Shown: piece by piece, positions 9,475-19,059 of the stretch
Numbering within the stretch: the stretch's first letter is position 1
Layout of the letters: each line of letters begins with the position of its first letter
Source of the DNA: Schlesneria sp.
GTDB lineage: Bacteria; Planctomycetota; Planctomycetia; Planctomycetales; Planctomycetaceae
Direction: 5' to 3'
DNA length: 64,000 nucleotides
Assembly (NCBI GenBank): GCA_028291515.1
Contig: JAQGHU010000062.1
Coordinates: forward strand, 62,001-126,000
Position numbers and translations under genes: made by a program
Notes under the pieces: generated by a model
The model's database searches: none
What the model was told of the DNA's origin: nothing
The model's input: the letters and a program-made list of their open reading frames with translations, nothing else

Positions 9475-12400
9475 TCACTGTTTCCAAGTTGATCTCGTGG
9501 AGGCGAAGAATGTTAATCGATGTGGCTTATTCTCTTTGTAGCTATTGATCGGATCGACCCGCCAATTCAACCCGGCATGTAGTCGACCTGAACGGTTATG
9601 AGATTCAATGGCTTTTTCGAAGTCGCCACACTCGGCGTAGGCGACAGCGAGGGTTGCAGCGTTGATCGATGCTTCGAACTGACGGAGACGGAGTGCCGTT
9701 TCGGCGTGAGCAAGGGCTCGCTTTCCGTCGCGCAGTTCGTCCTTGGGGCAGGTGGCAAGCAGCCAGGCCAGTTTCAGGTGGGCATGCGGGTAATTTGGGT
9801 CAAGCTGCAGCGCCTGCTCGAAGTCGGCCAGGGCTTCGGCATACTGTTCTTTGCATTCTCGTGCAGTACCACGCATGACCAAGGCTGGGACATAGTCGGA
9901 ACGTAGTTCCAGGGCCTTCGCAGCCACTCGTTCAGCCTCATCGAACTGACCGTTACCAAATGCCTTTTTAAATTGAACGACGAAAGGGTACACGGTGTTG
10001 AGCGGTTCGGGCAGACGCTGCTTACTGTGAGGACGAATCGTCAGGTTGTGCTTTCGCAGTGTGGCAATCGCGATGGTGGAAACCCAGTCGCGTTCTGGGT
10101 AGTTCGCCGCGGTATTCAAGTATTCATCGGCCAGTTCGAGTTGGCCGTGATTCGCCAGGAATCGGCCAGCCGCCATATACAGATGTGGGGTGAAGTATGG
10201 GTTTTCGCTGATGACCAACAGATTAAAAGCATTCTTATTCCAGCGGCATTCCTCTTTGTCACTCAGGACTCCGCGGCAAAGGTTCGTCAGCTCGGCGAAT
10301 CCATATTCTAGTTTCGCAGTGGGCTCGATGTCTCGAAATGCCTGATCGCGCACATCGACTAGCCCTTCTTCATCCGCCAGGATGGCCGTCAGCGCCGTGA
10401 AACTTGTGTCGGTTTTGTAACCGCCTTGCAGAGATTGTCGTGCGGCGACTAGATCGCCGTCGATCAGGCTGTCAGCAACGACGTCCTTCCGATTGCTTTT
10501 CGAAAATGTAGGAGAATTCCATTGCAGTTTGGCGAACTCTTTGGCCTTCTCGATGTCGCCATGTCCAGTGCGATAACACCAGAAGTACCAACTGCCGCAG
10601 GAAACGTCGTAACGTTCGGAACAAGCGCGGACGTATTGTTCCGCGAGCTCCCATTCCTCCAATCCTTCCAATGCTCGAACCGCGGATTTCAGCCCCCATT
10701 CCGAATACGATTCTGCCGCGGCAAGAGCATGCGGTCTTGCCGCTTCCCAGTCGCCTTGGTCGCAGGAGTCTTCGGCCAGATCGCAATGAGTTCTTGCAGA
10801 TTCGAGCCCGCGACTGGGTAACTCCAGGGAACGTTCGAGAGTTTCACGCCATTTGGCTCGGTCGCCCTTCTCTTTGTCGATGACGGCCAGGATCTTGTAG
10901 GCCATATGCGAAGGTTTAATGCCGATCAGTTTCTCGGCACAGCGTTGCGAGGCCTCTTTTTCTCCCACGAGATAGTATTGTTTCGCGAGTGCCATCAGGA
11001 TTGCTGGCGAGTCACCGTGCGATGCTTCCCAACGCTGGACTTGCGGCATCACCTCGGTCGCGATCTTGGCGACGATCCCCATCGGCCACCTGGGACTGAT
11101 TGAGTCGAGCGCAAAAAGCGGCAACTGATGCCCCATGACCTGCCGCATGGAATCTTCAAAGATCGGATCGATGTTATCCCGTAGACGTGTGCTGAATGTG
11201 TTTGCGTTTGGAATCTGCAGTGCGGCAGTAAATTTCTGTTGGACTGGCAACATATTCACGTTGATGTCATCCAGGAAAAGGTCCTTCTGATAGTCCACGA
11301 ACGACTTTAATCCTTTCGCACGGTCATCGCAGAAACTCTCCAGCCATTTCTCATGGCGGTGTCCGACAAACAGCGGCCGAAACAGTTCCAGAGTGGAGTC
11401 GCGCGAAACAGCCAATGCGTTGGACTCTAACTCCAATAGTCGCCAGATGTGGACGTGGGATGTATCCCAAACCAGGCTTCCTAATGCCGACCAGGATGGT
11501 CCGCTGTGATTTTTGACTCCCGTTGACTGATTCAGCTTGGCGATCAGTTGTGCTCGCATGGCGATATCGTTTCCAGGCCGGCGGGCCTTGGCATAATCCA
11601 TCATCACATTCTTCACTTCGATGGGCAGATTCGGAATGCGAGCCAATTGACGGTAAATTTCACTCCATTGCTGCATGGCTGCCCCTTCGACTGCAGTGCG
11701 TCGAACGCCAAGCTCTTGCATCTCACTCATCGATTCCACCGCTCTCGTACAGGAACGATTGGACTGCAGCATTCGACTGATCGCCTCAAGCGAACCTTCT
11801 GGATCTCCGGTCAGGTCGGCCATTCGCATATTCAGATAGTCGGAAAGTTCCGTATATCGTCCCTTGACGACCTCGATGGTCTGAGGCTCATACGCGCAGT
11901 AGGCTTCGATGAGATCCAACCATTCGGGCGCGTCCGGTCCCGTCGCCGCCTTTGCGGATTTCGCAGTCTCCAGCGCTACGCCGTGGCGGCCAGCGAGTGC
12001 CTGAGCGTACGCTTGATGAGCTAACGCAAATTGTGTTGATCCATATTTGGAAACCAGACGCTGCGCATAAATCATTGATCGCGCTTTATAGGCCTTCGCC
12101 GCGGGGCTCCAATGAAAATCGATCAGGTTTCCCAGGTTTGCGTAGGCACAGACAAGCCGCCCTACAACCTCTGGTGTTTCTTCCTGACTGCGAAGTTGCG
12201 AATGCAGAGCCCGTACCAGCGCATACTGACTCACGAAGTCCAGATGATTCTCGGGTATGTCCGGGGACTCTGTGACGTCTTTTTTCGAGGCCTTCTCGAA
12301 ACCAATACTCGTCAGTCCGTCGACAAACTCTTTGCGAGAACTGGCTTCTACGTCTTTGACGAGCGACTCAAGAGAATAGCCGATGGGAAGATCCCACTCG

Positions 12401-13308
12401 GGGGCCTGCCATCGGCGATATCCCTTGGGGCTATCGTGATGCAGAGTGATTGTGAAGCGATATAGCCGCAGAATCCTATTGTCCACGTGCCGCGACGTAT
12501 CGGGATTTGTTCCTGCGAAGTGGACAATGAGTGGACCATTTGGCCCATCTCCAACCGGGATCGCCTCGCCAATGGACGGGTCCAGTGTCGTCAGTCCCAA
12601 CTCCTCTTCCGCCGCAATGAGCACTGCCTGTCGGATCAACTCTCGTGTCAACCACCCTCGTGCGTCATTCCGGCCTCTTTTCTCTTCCCACCTGATGGCC
12701 GCGATACCTTCATAGCCTTCTGGTAGCTTGCCAGAGAATGTCTGATCGCCGAATCGCAAAGGAGCTGGCGCTGTCGTCTGGACGGTTGGCTGCGGTTCAG
12801 TGGGGCTGGGTTTCGTCGATGGCTGATCTGCTTGCGGTGGCGATTGTGGTACGGAGGCGTTTTGTGCGACTTCCGTAACGGCTGGATCGACTTTAGGCGG
12901 TTCGACCGTCGTCTGCTTGATGTCGCGTGATTCGGCGATCTGTTGCACGAACTCGTCGGCGGGGTCGACCGTTGTCAGCGTCTCGGCCTGTGAGACGGGA
13001 AGGCCGAGTTTGTATTGTTTGAACAGGCTGGTCCATGTGAGTTCAATCACACGGGTATTCGCCTTCTTTCCTTCTGTTCGAAAGGCAAAGCCATGAATGT
13101 GCTGGGGCAGTTCGGCGATCGCTATCGATTGCGAGCGGTTAAACGTTTCTTCCAGATCCTTTAGCGTCGCGCTATATCCTTCTCGCATTCGCCATTCCAG
13201 TAGCAACACTCCCAACAGCACTAGAATTCCGCCCCAGACAATCATCTTCTCCCAGAGGGGCCGTCGGCAAACAGGGTTCTGAGATGGAGGAGAGACGATG
13301 TCAGACAT
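9475..13308 (-). CDS. large membrane-anchored tetratricopeptide-repeat protein (1277 aa)
   Basis: N-terminal TM MIVWGGILVLLGVLLLEW; C-terminal TPRs e.g. YVPALVMRGTARECKEQYAEALADFEQALQLDPNYPHAHLKLAWLLATCP. Confidence 0.85.
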   Translation of the reverse strand: MSDIVSPPSQNPVCRRPLWEKMIVWGGILVLLGVLLLEWRMREGYSATLKDLEETFNRSQSIAIAELPQHIHGFAFRTEGKKANTRVIELTWTSLFKQYKLGLPVSQAETLTTVDPADEFVQQIAESRDIKQTTVEPPKVDPAVTEVAQNASVPQSPPQADQPSTKPSPTEPQPTVQTTAPAPLRFGDQTFSGKLPEGYEGIAAIRWEEKRGRNDARGWLTRELIRQAVLIAAEEELGLTTLDPSIGEAIPVGDGPNGPLIVHFAGTNPDTSRHVDNRILRLYRFTITLHHDSPKGYRRWQAPEWDLPIGYSLESLVKDVEASSRKEFVDGLTSIGFEKASKKDVTESPDIPENHLDFVSQYALVRALHSQLRSQEETPEVVGRLVCAYANLGNLIDFHWSPAAKAYKARSMIYAQRLVSKYGSTQFALAHQAYAQALAGRHGVALETAKSAKAATGPDAPEWLDLIEAYCAYEPQTIEVVKGRYTELSDYLNMRMADLTGDPEGSLEAISRMLQSNRSCTRAVESMSEMQELGVRRTAVEGAAMQQWSEIYRQLARIPNLPIEVKNVMMDYAKARRPGNDIAMRAQLIAKLNQSTGVKNHSGPSWSALGSLVWDTSHVHIWRLLELESNALAVSRDSTLELFRPLFVGHRHEKWLESFCDDRAKGLKSFVDYQKDLFLDDINVNMLPVQQKFTAALQIPNANTFSTRLRDNIDPIFEDSMRQVMGHQLPLFALDSISPRWPMGIVAKIATEVMPQVQRWEASHGDSPAILMALAKQYYLVGEKEASQRCAEKLIGIKPSHMAYKILAVIDKEKGDRAKWRETLERSLELPSRGLESARTHCDLAEDSCDQGDWEAARPHALAAAESYSEWGLKSAVRALEGLEEWELAEQYVRACSERYDVSCGSWYFWCYRTGHGDIEKAKEFAKLQWNSPTFSKSNRKDVVADSLIDGDLVAARQSLQGGYKTDTSFTALTAILADEEGLVDVRDQAFRDIEPTAKLEYGFAELTNLCRGVLSDKEECRWNKNAFNLLVISENPYFTPHLYMAAGRFLANHGQLELADEYLNTAANYPERDWVSTIAIATLRKHNLTIRPHSKQRLPEPLNTVYPFVVQFKKAFGNGQFDEAERVAAKALELRSDYVPALVMRGTARECKEQYAEALADFEQALQLDPNYPHAHLKLAWLLATCPKDELRDGKRALAHAETALRLRQFEASINAATLAVAYAECGDFEKAIESHNRSGRLHAGLNWRVDPINSYKENKPHRLTFFASTRSTWKQ

Positions 13309-14015
13309 ACAACCACACTCCTAGATGACCCTCGCCCGGAAAGGGCTCGGCGATCAGAAACACATCCGCGAAGGATGAAGACAGCTCAGCCAATAACAAG
13401 AGCGCAATGAGACAGTCCGGTAACATTGTCTAAGATTGGGTACGGTTCGCTACCGCGATTGATAGCTCGCAACGTGGTGCTTCGGTTTATAGAAGGACTG
13501 CCGAAGGTCGACCAGATGGGGAGAATTTCGGTCCGCAATGCCAGCCGAGCGACCGTCTGCCATGGATATGCCGGTCGAACTCCGCCGATGTGCTGCGTTA
13601 ATCTCATCTGATCGCTCCAAAAGCGACTCGCCGCCTTACGAGATTTCGGCGGCGGGGTCACCGGTGAAATTCCAGCACCGCAATTTTGATCTTAGGGACA
13701 ACTCCCTTGCCGATGAAGAGTGGAAGTTGCACCTATCGGCCAACACTCGATATGGATGTCGACGCGATGGTCGATCGACTTTGATCGCAAGTGCAACGTG
13801 AAGAAGCCGGGGTTTCGCGAAACGCTCCAACCCACGGCCACCCTGCCGCGGCGGGCCGCGAGAGAGTTTATCGGAGTGAGTAGAGAATAGAGAAGAGTTG
13901 AAATGCCATGCTACCCCGGCCTGATGCAGCACGACCTTGTCGCAGACTCCAAGATCGTGGCACCCGGCGCATCATCGTTCTTCGTGAAGGAAGAGGCCTC
14001 AGGTGAACCGCATGA

Positions 14016-14699
14016 TTATGGGGCTTCGCCTACCGTCGCATCGAAGAACGCCAGGGAGCCGTCTGCAAGCATTGTGCGGACGGATTCATCCAGCTTCCAG
14101 AGCCGGTGGCTGGCTGGATGATAAATGGCGATGGACTGATCATCGCACAAGGCGGCGGTGAGTGTGGAGACAAACGCCGCGAGCCGGGCGGGGTCGGTGT
14201 CATAGTTGTAGGCGACACCGACGGAGATGTCGTGCGTGTAGTCGCTCCACAGTCCAACCGCCGACTCCGGGCGGAAGACCATGGGCCGCTCCAGTGTTCG
14301 ACCACCTTTTTTCGTGCAGATCACAGTGAAGGCGTTGCCACGGGCCTGTAGAACGCACATGAAGCCAGGTACGCAACGCTCGACGTAGGACTTGCCATCT
14401 TCATTCGCGCCGAATCGTTCGCTCCATGCCGACTGTGCAGTGGCTTCCATTGCATCCGGCTGCAACTGAGCTGGTGCGCGACGGAGGACAATTAGTGCGA
14501 ACTTGCGCTGGGCGGCTTCGATCAGTGGATCGAGTGCCTCAGGATCAGATGTGGCGGCGTCAGAGCGGGGCCCCTTCTGCCTGGCAATTGATACCCAAGC
14601 GGCGACCACAAGAATCACGATGACGGCAAGTGCGACAAGCTTCACGCGATCCCTTTGCAGCAGAACAGGTGTTAGACCGCCGAATTGCGATCGAGCCAA
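14016..14699 (-). CDS. hypothetical single-TM protein
   Basis: Coding-like ORF, VKLVALAVIVILVVAAWVSIA TM segment. Confidence 0.6.
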   Translation of the reverse strand: MARSQFGGLTPVLLQRDRVKLVALAVIVILVVAAWVSIARQKGPRSDAATSDPEALDPLIEAAQRKFALIVLRRAPAQLQPDAMEATAQSAWSERFGANEDGKSYVERCVPGFMCVLQARGNAFTVICTKKGGRTLERPMVFRPESAVGLWSDYTHDISVGVAYNYDTDPARLAAFVSTLTAALCDDQSIAIYHPASHRLWKLDESVRTMLADGSLAFFDATVGEAP

Positions 14700-14914
14700 T
14701 CTTGCCTCGCACTGTTCGTGGCGGCAAGTGGAATTGCTTGCGGGCGTCTTCGTGGTCGACTCCAGCCACCCCGCCGCGTGCTGACGCAGCGAGGATCACG
14801 TGGGAGTTGTTGCGTTTGGTTGTGGGGCACGATTGACCATTCGGCGAGATTCGGAAGATTTTTCAGAAAGACGTGAAAGAACCCGCGTGCTGCTGCGACT
14901 ATCTCTTACGACTA

Positions 14915-15010
14915 GTGCGGGTCGCACTTCCGTGTCGCGTTGAAACATGGGTTAGACACAGTGGGTTTTCGCTCGCGGGACGCCACAGTTAGGTGCGATG
15001 CGCTCTAACA
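14915..15010 (+). repeat. ~95 bp dispersed repeat, intergenic copy
   Basis: GTGCGGGTCGCACTTCCGTGTCGCGTTGAAACATGGGTTAGACACAGTGGGTTTTCGCTCGCGGGACGCCACAGTTAGGTGCGATGCGCTCT; second copy at 15822-15915. Confidence 0.85.
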
Positions 15011-15053
15011 ATTCGTAGTCACATTTCGTGATCCCGTTCTGAGGGCTGTCAAC

Positions 15054-16223
15054 ATGATCGTGTTGCGCGATCTGCTGAACTGTGTGATCGTCATGGCGGT
15101 CGCCTTGATGATTGGGATCTCTTTCGAAGATGACGAAGTGTCGTCACTGGCCAGCACCAGTCGCGTGCCTCTAACGAGGATCAACAAGTCTCCTCAGCCC
15201 ACCGTCTCTGTCACTGTGAACGGTGTGGAATGGTCCAATGATGGTGAAACACTATTCGTGCAGTCGCGAGTTGGAATCGGCGCCTATCGATCACTGTCGT
15301 TTTATCGAGTGAGCAACGGGGAACAGCAGGTGCCGCTGTGGGCGACATGCCTGCAGAAATCTGTGCTGCACGCTTCGGTCTCTGGCAATGCAGAGAAGGT
15401 GGCCGTGGTGACGTCCGCAGGCGAAGTCCTGTGGATTGATGTGGAGGCTTCTGCCGCAAAGCCGCTGCGCCTGATTGCGGGCTGCTTTTTCGGAATGACC
15501 GCGATTGATCATGATGGAGGAATGGTGGCGTGTGTGACGCTAGCAGACACAGGAGAGCACGTTTACCTCTGGAATCCCAAGAGCGATGTCGTCAAGCAAC
15601 TGTCCATGCCACCCGGTCGGGTTGGCAAGGTGCAGTTCTCGCCCGACGGCGATTTTCTGCTTGGCGCGCTGACTGATGGATCCGTTCAAGTCTGGGAAGT
15701 AACGACAGGTGTCCTGGTCGATGAAATTCGCGGACATGGTTACTTGCCAGCGGCGTCGTTCGTTGATCGTGAAAATCGCATTCTGAGCGTCTGCGGAGAA
15801 GGACAATTGCGGATTTCCAGTGCGGTCGCACTTCCATGTCGCGTTGAAACACGGGTTAGACACAGTGGGTTTTCCGTTCGCGGGACGCCACTGTCAGGTG
15901 GGATGCGCTCTGGTCCTTCAGGGGAAACAAGTACTTATTGTGGTTCTCACGGCACTGCCATGTCGAATGGCGTGGCGAGTCTGGCGGTGAATCGTCAGGG
16001 CATTCTGGCGGCCTGGGTCGAACGAGGTAGTTCACGAATCATTCTGTGGGATCTCGAAAAGCAAGCGGTGAAGCTTGAAATCGAGAACCCCGCTGTAGTG
16101 TTGGATTTGAAATTCTCACCGGATGGGACGTCTCTCGCTGTGGCAGGTATCGAGGCCACCATTCGCATTTACGATGCGGGTATTGGCTGCGAAACTCAGA
16201 CGATTAACGTCGCCGAAATGTGA
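15054..16223 (+). CDS. WD40-repeat protein containing an in-frame dispersed-repeat insertion
   Basis: Repeated FSPDG..L motifs (VQFSPDGDFLLGALTDGSVQVWEV; LKFSPDGTSLAVAGIEATIRIYD). Confidence 0.8.
   Translation: MIVLRDLLNCVIVMAVALMIGISFEDDEVSSLASTSRVPLTRINKSPQPTVSVTVNGVEWSNDGETLFVQSRVGIGAYRSLSFYRVSNGEQQVPLWATCLQKSVLHASVSGNAEKVAVVTSAGEVLWIDVEASAAKPLRLIAGCFFGMTAIDHDGGMVACVTLADTGEHVYLWNPKSDVVKQLSMPPGRVGKVQFSPDGDFLLGALTDGSVQVWEVTTGVLVDEIRGHGYLPAASFVDRENRILSVCGEGQLRISSAVALPCRVETRVRHSGFSVRGTPLSGGMRSGPSGETSTYCGSHGTAMSNGVASLAVNRQGILAAWVERGSSRIILWDLEKQAVKLEIENPAVVLDLKFSPDGTSLAVAGIEATIRIYDAGIGCETQTINVAEM
15822..15915 (+). repeat. ~95 bp dispersed repeat, copy inside WD40 CDS
   Basis: Near-identical to 14915-15010; encodes SAVALPCRVETRVRHSGFSVRGTPLSGGMRSGPS. 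Confidence 0.85.
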
Positions 16224-16299
16224 TGAATCATCTGCTGTCGGCCGGGAGGCATTGCGTGACCCTCGGACGTCGAGGTGTCGTGCCACTGCTTGGCCGCTC

Positions 16300-16785
16300 A
16301 GGGACAAGCTGTGTTCTTTGTGCTTTCGATATCGTCGAAGTCTCTGCCACAATTCGAGTGGCCATCATCATGCGATTGGAGCTCAATGACGAACCGACCA
16401 ATCCGCTGATCTTGCAAGCGACGACGCAGTTTCCGACCGCCCCACGCCGGATGCGCCTCACGCAACTTGATCACCCGAGACTGCACCACCGCTCCCGTTT
16501 GAGAGGGACAATGATGGGGACGACGAGATTGATCCTCCAAACCAGCAGCACCCGACTCCTCGTAGCGACTCAGCCATTAGTAGCCGGTCTTCCGAGACAC
16601 ACCGAATCGTCGGCAGACCTCTGCGACGTTCGCACCCTTGACACGACACAACTCGACAAACTCACGACGAACGACTACGTTTGTTTCCACCTTCCAGGAC
16701 ATCGCATGGCCTCCGCTTTCGAAATGCCAAACGATAGCCCGACGGTGTCACCCATGTCTCCGAACACCTGTTACCTATGTCTCCA
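16300..16785 (-). mobile_element. remnant of an IS481-like element: transposase N-terminal fragment with in-frame stop plus one terminus
   Basis: Minus strand MSWKVETNVVVRREFVELCRVKGANVAEVCRRFGVSRKTGY*WLSRYEESGAAGLEDQSRRPHHCPSQTGAVVQSRVIKLREAHPAWGGRKLRRRLQDQ; terminal motifs GGAGACATAGGTAACAG / GGAGACATGGGTGACAC at 16743-16785. Confidence 0.75.
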
Positions 16786-16787
16786 GT

Positions 16788-18836
16788 CTATACAAGGGCT
16801 TCGATCTGATCGTTGATCGCCTTCCACTCGGGGACAGTTGTTCGCCAGTAGGAGAAGACTGTGGCGACTTGATTGGGCGAGCGTTGGTCGCGCGGGATGT
16901 TCAAGATGTCGCGGATTTGTCTGGGGACCGGATCGGCCTGAGGATTCGCCGCGGTCGTGACCGACAAGCGAAAGCGACCCAGGTTGTTGTTCATGTTGTC
17001 ATCGCTGTTCCAACCCCCGTGCATTTGTTTCAAGTTGATGTTCAGCAGCGTCCCGCCCGGTTGGCCGAACGGCTGTTCAGTGACGAAGACGGCGTTGCGA
17101 GGCTGATTGCGTCGGTCGGGGCCCTGGTCGATTCCCCAAGCGGTCTCGTCCTTGCCATCGATCGCGTATTCGATCGGGCCGGTGACTCGCTTCTTGTCGG
17201 TCTTATCGTAGAAGTTGGGTTCCAGATCACGTTCGGGATTGGAGTAGTCTGCCGAGACCGCGGTGATCTTGAGTTTTTCCTTTTTAGGGCCACCTTCTGT
17301 TTTGACGACCGGCTCCGCTTCCGCAGAAAACTCGGTTAATGCACATGTTCCCATGAACGATCGCCCGGGGCCGTTGCAGGGAAGGTTGGCGTCGTTCAGC
17401 AGTTCGAGGCGAAACGCGGTGATGTTCTGGACCTCGGTGGTGCCTCGCAGGCTGGTCGTGTACTTGGTGGGGGCGTAGCCCTGAGCCAGGATTGAATGGT
17501 CGCCCATGTCGATGTATCGCTGGCCGTTGTCGCCCGTATTCTCCAGTTGCAGCGGGATCCATTCGGGCTGGTCGTTGGCGATGCTGTCTTCCCAGGCGGC
17601 CATCCGCTCGCGCCAGTCGACGGCCTGCCGCTTCAAGTCGCTCTCAAGGTCATTAATTTTCTGACGCAGCTCAAACCGTCTCGCTTGTTCGTCAGTCGCA
17701 TAGACGACGCGTTGCGATTCGTGATCGTTATTAAGGAACGCGAACAGGCGATAGTATTCTTCATGCGTGATCGGGTCGTACTTGTGCGTGTGACACTGCG
17801 CACACTGGATCGTCAGGCCGAGGAACGTCTTGCCGACGGCGTCGATCCGATCGAACATCGCGTCCATCCGAAACTGCTCGGGATCGACGCCCCCTTCTTC
17901 GTTGAGCATCGAATTTCGCAGGAAGCCCGTCGCGACGATTTGATCCTGAGTCGCATTCGGCAGCAGGTCTCCCGCGAATTGCTCGATGACAAACTGGTTG
18001 TAAGGGAGGTCTCGATTCAGCGAGTTGATAACGTAATCTCGATAGAACGAGATCTGTCGCGACTTATCTTTTTCGAACCCATCCGAATCGGCATAGCGAG
18101 CAGCGTCGAGCCAATGCCGACCCCAGCGCTCGCCGTAGTGCGGCGACTTCAACAGCCGCTCGACCTGCTTTTCGTAGGCGTTGGCGGAGTTGTCGGCGAG
18201 GAACGCGTCGACCTCGGCAATGGTTGGTGGCAGGCCGATCAGATCGAGATGCAACCGACGCAGCAGCGTGATCCTGTCCGCCTCAGGTGACTGCGACAGC
18301 TTGTTGTCCATCAGCTTCGCGGCGACGAAGCGATCGATATCGTTCGTAATGCGAAACTTCGAGGCATCGATCTTCGGAGCGGCCGGCAACACGGGGGCAG
18401 AAAATGCCCAGTGCGAGGTGTATTCGGCCCCGCTGGCGATCCACCGCTTCAGCAGCTCGGTCTGAACGGCCGTCAGTGGCTTGTGCTTCCCTTTGAGAGG
18501 TGGCATCCGATCGCTGTCGTCGGTGCTGATGACTCGTCGCATCAATTCGCTGGCATCGGGCTTCCCGGGAACAATCGCGACCTTTCCGGACTCGGCGGGT
18601 TTCACAGCCTCCGCTCGCAGGTCGAGCCGGAGACCTGCCTGCCGATCCGCTTCGTCGGGCCCATGACAGACAAAGCAGTTGTCGGAAAGAATCGGCCGGA
18701 TGTCACGATCAAAGCTGACGGGCTTCGCTGGTGCGGCACGATCGGGTTCCGCCGCGAATACCGCGGACGTTGAGAGCAGAAGCAATGCAATCGCCCTCAT
18801 CCAGACAGAACTAATATTCAGCGGCAAGAACATCAC
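16788..18836 (-). CDS. PSCyt1/DUF1549 (PSCyt2) planctomycete cytochrome-like protein, C-terminally truncated
   Basis: [101 protein letters not shown]. Stop abuts an IS end. Confidence 0.88.
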   Translation of the reverse strand: MMFLPLNISSVWMRAIALLLLSTSAVFAAEPDRAAPAKPVSFDRDIRPILSDNCFVCHGPDEADRQAGLRLDLRAEAVKPAESGKVAIVPGKPDASELMRRVISTDDSDRMPPLKGKHKPLTAVQTELLKRWIASGAEYTSHWAFSAPVLPAAPKIDASKFRITNDIDRFVAAKLMDNKLSQSPEADRITLLRRLHLDLIGLPPTIAEVDAFLADNSANAYEKQVERLLKSPHYGERWGRHWLDAARYADSDGFEKDKSRQISFYRDYVINSLNRDLPYNQFVIEQFAGDLLPNATQDQIVATGFLRNSMLNEEGGVDPEQFRMDAMFDRIDAVGKTFLGLTIQCAQCHTHKYDPITHEEYYRLFAFLNNDHESQRVVYATDEQARRFELRQKINDLESDLKRQAVDWRERMAAWEDSIANDQPEWIPLQLENTGDNGQRYIDMGDHSILAQGYAPTKYTTSLRGTTEVQNITAFRLELLNDANLPCNGPGRSFMGTCALTEFSAEAEPVVKTEGGPKKEKLKITAVSADYSNPERDLEPNFYDKTDKKRVTGPIEYAIDGKDETAWGIDQGPDRRNQPRNAVFVTEQPFGQPGGTLLNINLKQMHGGWNSDDNMNNNLGRFRLSVTTAANPQADPVPRQIRDILNIPRDQRSPNQVATVFSYWRTTVPEWKAINDQIEALV

Positions 18837-19059
18837 GAATCTCCAGACGATGCAGAGTCAGCGGCAGTCCGAATTATTGTGGCGGAATTGATATGGAAGA
18901 ACAAACGGAGCTTCGTTGGGATCCCAGAAAACAAGAGGAGGTTTCACGCGAAGCCGCGGAGAAGCAAAGAAAAAGGATTGCGTGTGGCAGACTATCTCAT
19001 TCGCGATACCATTGATCGGGCTGCTGCCACACTTCATTTCGGATCAGGAGTACACCGAC

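Noticed and set aside
13386-13932. Short ORFs in the interval after the TPR gene
   Set aside because: Mutually overlapping, no conserved motif; probably non-coding or decayed.
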